Shown: positions 6,779 through 7,983 of the stretch, piece after piece
Position numbering within the stretch: the stretch's first letter is position 1
How the letters are laid out: the number at the start of each line of letters is the position of its first letter
Assembly: GCA_008501785.1 (NCBI GenBank)
Contig: QQUD01000589.1
Location: forward strand, 1-7,983
Length of the DNA: 7,983 nt
Direction of reading: 5' to 3'
Source: Chloroflexota bacterium
GTDB taxonomy: Bacteria > Chloroflexota > Anaerolineae > Promineifilales > Promineifilaceae
Notes under the pieces: model-generated
Told to the model about the DNA's origin: nothing
The model's database searches: none
Seen by the model: the letters and a program-made list of their open reading frames with translations, nothing else
Program-made: the position numbers and the translations under genes

Positions 6779-7866
6779 AAGAGCGAATTGAAGATTTATT
6801 GGCTGTTTATGCGTTGGGTGGACTGACTGAAGAAGAACGACGTCAGGTAGAGTCCTATGTTGATGCAAATCCGGCTGCAAAGGTGGAATTGGACGACTAT
6901 TTGCAGACGGTTGATGCGATGGTGTTAACGGCCGTTCCCATCCAACCTGCCCTCAACATCACAGCAGATCTGTTTGCACGCGTCGAGGCTGATGCTCGCA
7001 CACGCCAAGCTGCCATACCTGGTGCATCTGCTGAAGTGAATGGGGTAAAACGGCCGTTTTACCCCAAACCTGCCCAATCTTCCCCCTCCGTTTGGGAAAC
7101 GCTGAAATCTTTCTTGTCATCACCCGCAGTGAGTGGCGCTGGTCTGGCGCTGGCAGCCGTTATGCTGATTTGGGCATTTGTGCTATTAGGGCGTAACTCC
7201 GTTTTACAATCCTTCAATCAAACATTAGCTGCTGACAATGATTTTCTTGAAGAAAGGGTAATGATCATAAAAGTGGATAATGAAGATTTACTGGCAGAAA
7301 ACGAGCTTCTTCGCAACGAAAATCTGACCCTGACAAATCGTGTCACTACTCTGGCTCAAGAAAATCAAAATTTAATAAATACAGCTTCAACACGTGCCGA
7401 ACGAGAGTTAGAACTGGAAGCTGAAATCAGTTCACTCGTGGCGATGAATAATGAGCTGTCTGATAATTATGCAGATTTAGACGAATCAACCTTGGTGGCT
7501 CGTGATATCATGTCAATTCTCACATCTCCAACAGTTGACACTGTTGCGATTCCAGGCAATCCTGAAACGCAGCCCGATGCTGCCGGACAATTTGTTGTTG
7601 ATGCAGCAAGCAATACGGCGATTCTGATTGTAACCGGCATGGGACCATTGCCTGAGGACAGCGTGTATCAGGTATTGCTGATTCAAGGCAGTGAACATGA
7701 AACGGCCGAAACCTTTGTCGTCGATACACAAGGTGAAAGCGTGTTGATTGTTAGTTCCGAAAACCCGCTAGGCACGTTCGATGCTGTGGGTGTTTCGATT
7801 GAGCCAGAAGGTGGCAGTGAGCAGCGCACTGGTGAGGTTGTTTTGCTGGGCAGCTTACTCAACTAA
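6775..7866 (+). CDS. membrane anti-sigma factor, RskA-like, with extended coiled coil
   Basis: Single-pass membrane protein expected to bind the sigma factor encoded just upstream and hold it inactive. The 363 residues comprise an N-terminal anti-sigma domain (about 1-75, with LLAVYALGGLTEEERRQVE), a Pro-rich linker (80-105), one membrane helix (about 119-138), a long acidic coiled coil with Leu/Asn-Glu heptads (about 145-245), and a C-terminal strand-rich RskA-type domain (about 270-363, with AILIVTGMGPLP and VYQVLLIQ). The C-terminal part should be outside the membrane. The anti-sigma domain has no His-x3-Cys-x2-Cys zinc motif; the whole protein lacks cysteine. ATG 6775 overlaps the sigma stop. 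Two copies of AACGGCCGTT lie in the gene; one is the centre of a 26-bp palindrome encoding the linker. Release by regulated proteolysis is known for related proteins and is inferred here. The coiled coil is longer than I would expect for RskA. Confidence 0.9.
   Translation: MKERIEDLLAVYALGGLTEEERRQVESYVDANPAAKVELDDYLQTVDAMVLTAVPIQPALNITADLFARVEADARTRQAAIPGASAEVNGVKRPFYPKPAQSSPSVWETLKSFLSSPAVSGAGLALAAVMLIWAFVLLGRNSVLQSFNQTLAADNDFLEERVMIIKVDNEDLLAENELLRNENLTLTNRVTTLAQENQNLINTASTRAERELELEAEISSLVAMNNELSDNYADLDESTLVARDIMSILTSPTVDTVAIPGNPETQPDAAGQFVVDAASNTAILIVTGMGPLPEDSVYQVLLIQGSEHETAETFVVDTQGESVLIVSSENPLGTFDAVGVSIEPEGGSEQRTGEVVLLGSLLN
6927..6936. repeat. AACGGCCGTT repeat copy, 10-bp dyad
   Basis: Exact 10-mer in the anti-sigma gene, read as Thr-Ala-Val at residues 52-54. 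It lies 112 bp before the 26-bp palindrome that holds the next copy. Confidence 0.75.
7041..7066. repeat. 26-bp perfect palindrome with AACGGCCGTT core inside the anti-sigma gene
   Basis: Left arm TGGGGTAAAACGG (7041-7053) and right arm CCGTTTTACCCCA (7054-7066) are exact inverted complements with no spacer. It is read as Lys-Arg-Pro-Phe at its core, in the juxtamembrane linker, a position that tolerates extra residues. The arms share TGGGG/CCCCA and the 14-bp core with the intergenic palindrome at 1644-1674. Confidence 0.85.
7700..7708. repeat. half-matching variant of the AACGGCCGTT repeat
   Basis: AAACGGCCG is intact on the left but followed by AA in place of TT, so the outer dyad is lost. 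It is read Thr-Ala-Glu in the anti-sigma gene and may be a decayed copy or a chance match. Confidence 0.35.
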
Positions 7867-7890
7867 GCAATAGTCAAGTATTATCTTCCC

Positions 7891-7937
7891 GGAGTGGAGG
7901 CTTAAGCCGGAACCGTTCCGGCTTAAGCCTCCACTCC
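7891..7937. repeat. 47-nt palindrome with 23-bp perfect arms after the sigma/anti-sigma operon
   Basis: The arms 7891-7913 and 7915-7937 are exact inverted complements around a single base, C7914. Each arm contains the self-palindrome GGCTTAAGCC (7899-7908 and 7920-7929). Beyond a 5-nt bulge, CTTCCC (7885-7890) and GGGAAG (7943-7948) can extend the stem. It begins 24 nt after the anti-sigma stop. A transcript would form a very stable hairpin, protecting or ending the operon mRNA, but no T run follows on either strand. A dispersed palindromic repeat or small mobile remnant is an alternative. Confidence 0.85.
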
Positions 7938-7983
7938 AAAATGGGAAGTGATTATTAGATACTCAATCATTCAAAATGGGAGG

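Noticed and set aside
1654..7066. AACGGCCGTT as operator of one regulator
   Set aside because: Seven of eight copies are deep inside coding regions and not near promoters, so a classical operator role is unlikely.
7885..7948. Standard intrinsic terminator after the anti-sigma gene
   Set aside because: The stem is very strong, but neither strand has a T run after it, so I list it as a palindromic repeat that may still affect the transcript end.

Overview
The window is about 8 kb of a bacterial chromosome of moderate GC content. It carries six plausible protein-coding genes, all on the + strand, and no RNA gene, insertion sequence or CRISPR array that I can see. The likely source is Chloroflexota, probably Anaerolineae-like. 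This rests on a one-chain glycyl-tRNA synthetase, a GAF-type soluble histidine kinase, an ECF sigma factor paired with an RskA-type anti-sigma factor, and the overall protein style. That is an inference from family resemblance, not a database result.

Layout: 2-1150 is the 3' part of a cytoplasmic GAF/HisKA/HATPase sensor kinase cut by the left edge. 1281-1598 is a small protein that looks like a dimeric alpha/beta-barrel family member. 1773-2387 is a two-helix membrane protein with a PH-like soluble part. 2560-2817 is a small uncertain hypothetical gene. 2913-5888 is a fused alpha+beta glycyl-tRNA synthetase (glyQS) with a good extended -10 promoter. A 299-bp non-coding stretch (5889-6187) is filled with four successive inverted repeats. 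6188-6778 and 6775-7866 form a translationally coupled ECF sigma / membrane anti-sigma pair. The operon is followed by a 47-nt palindrome (7891-7937) with 23-bp arms.

The sigma/anti-sigma pair is a clear functional unit: the membrane-anchored protein should hold the sigma factor at the membrane until a signal releases it. The sensor kinase may be part of a two-component system whose partner lies outside the window. The other genes look like independent transcription units, since the gaps between them carry hairpins or promoter-like sequences.

The most unusual signal is not a gene. The 10-bp palindrome AACGGCCGTT occurs eight times, where about 0.008 would be expected by chance with uniform bases. 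Seven copies are inside coding sequence, in three different reading phases, and one is between genes. In six of the eight the dyad extends beyond 10 bp, up to a 26-bp perfect palindrome inside the anti-sigma gene. This resembles, in behaviour but not in sequence, the highly iterated palindrome HIP1 of cyanobacteria.
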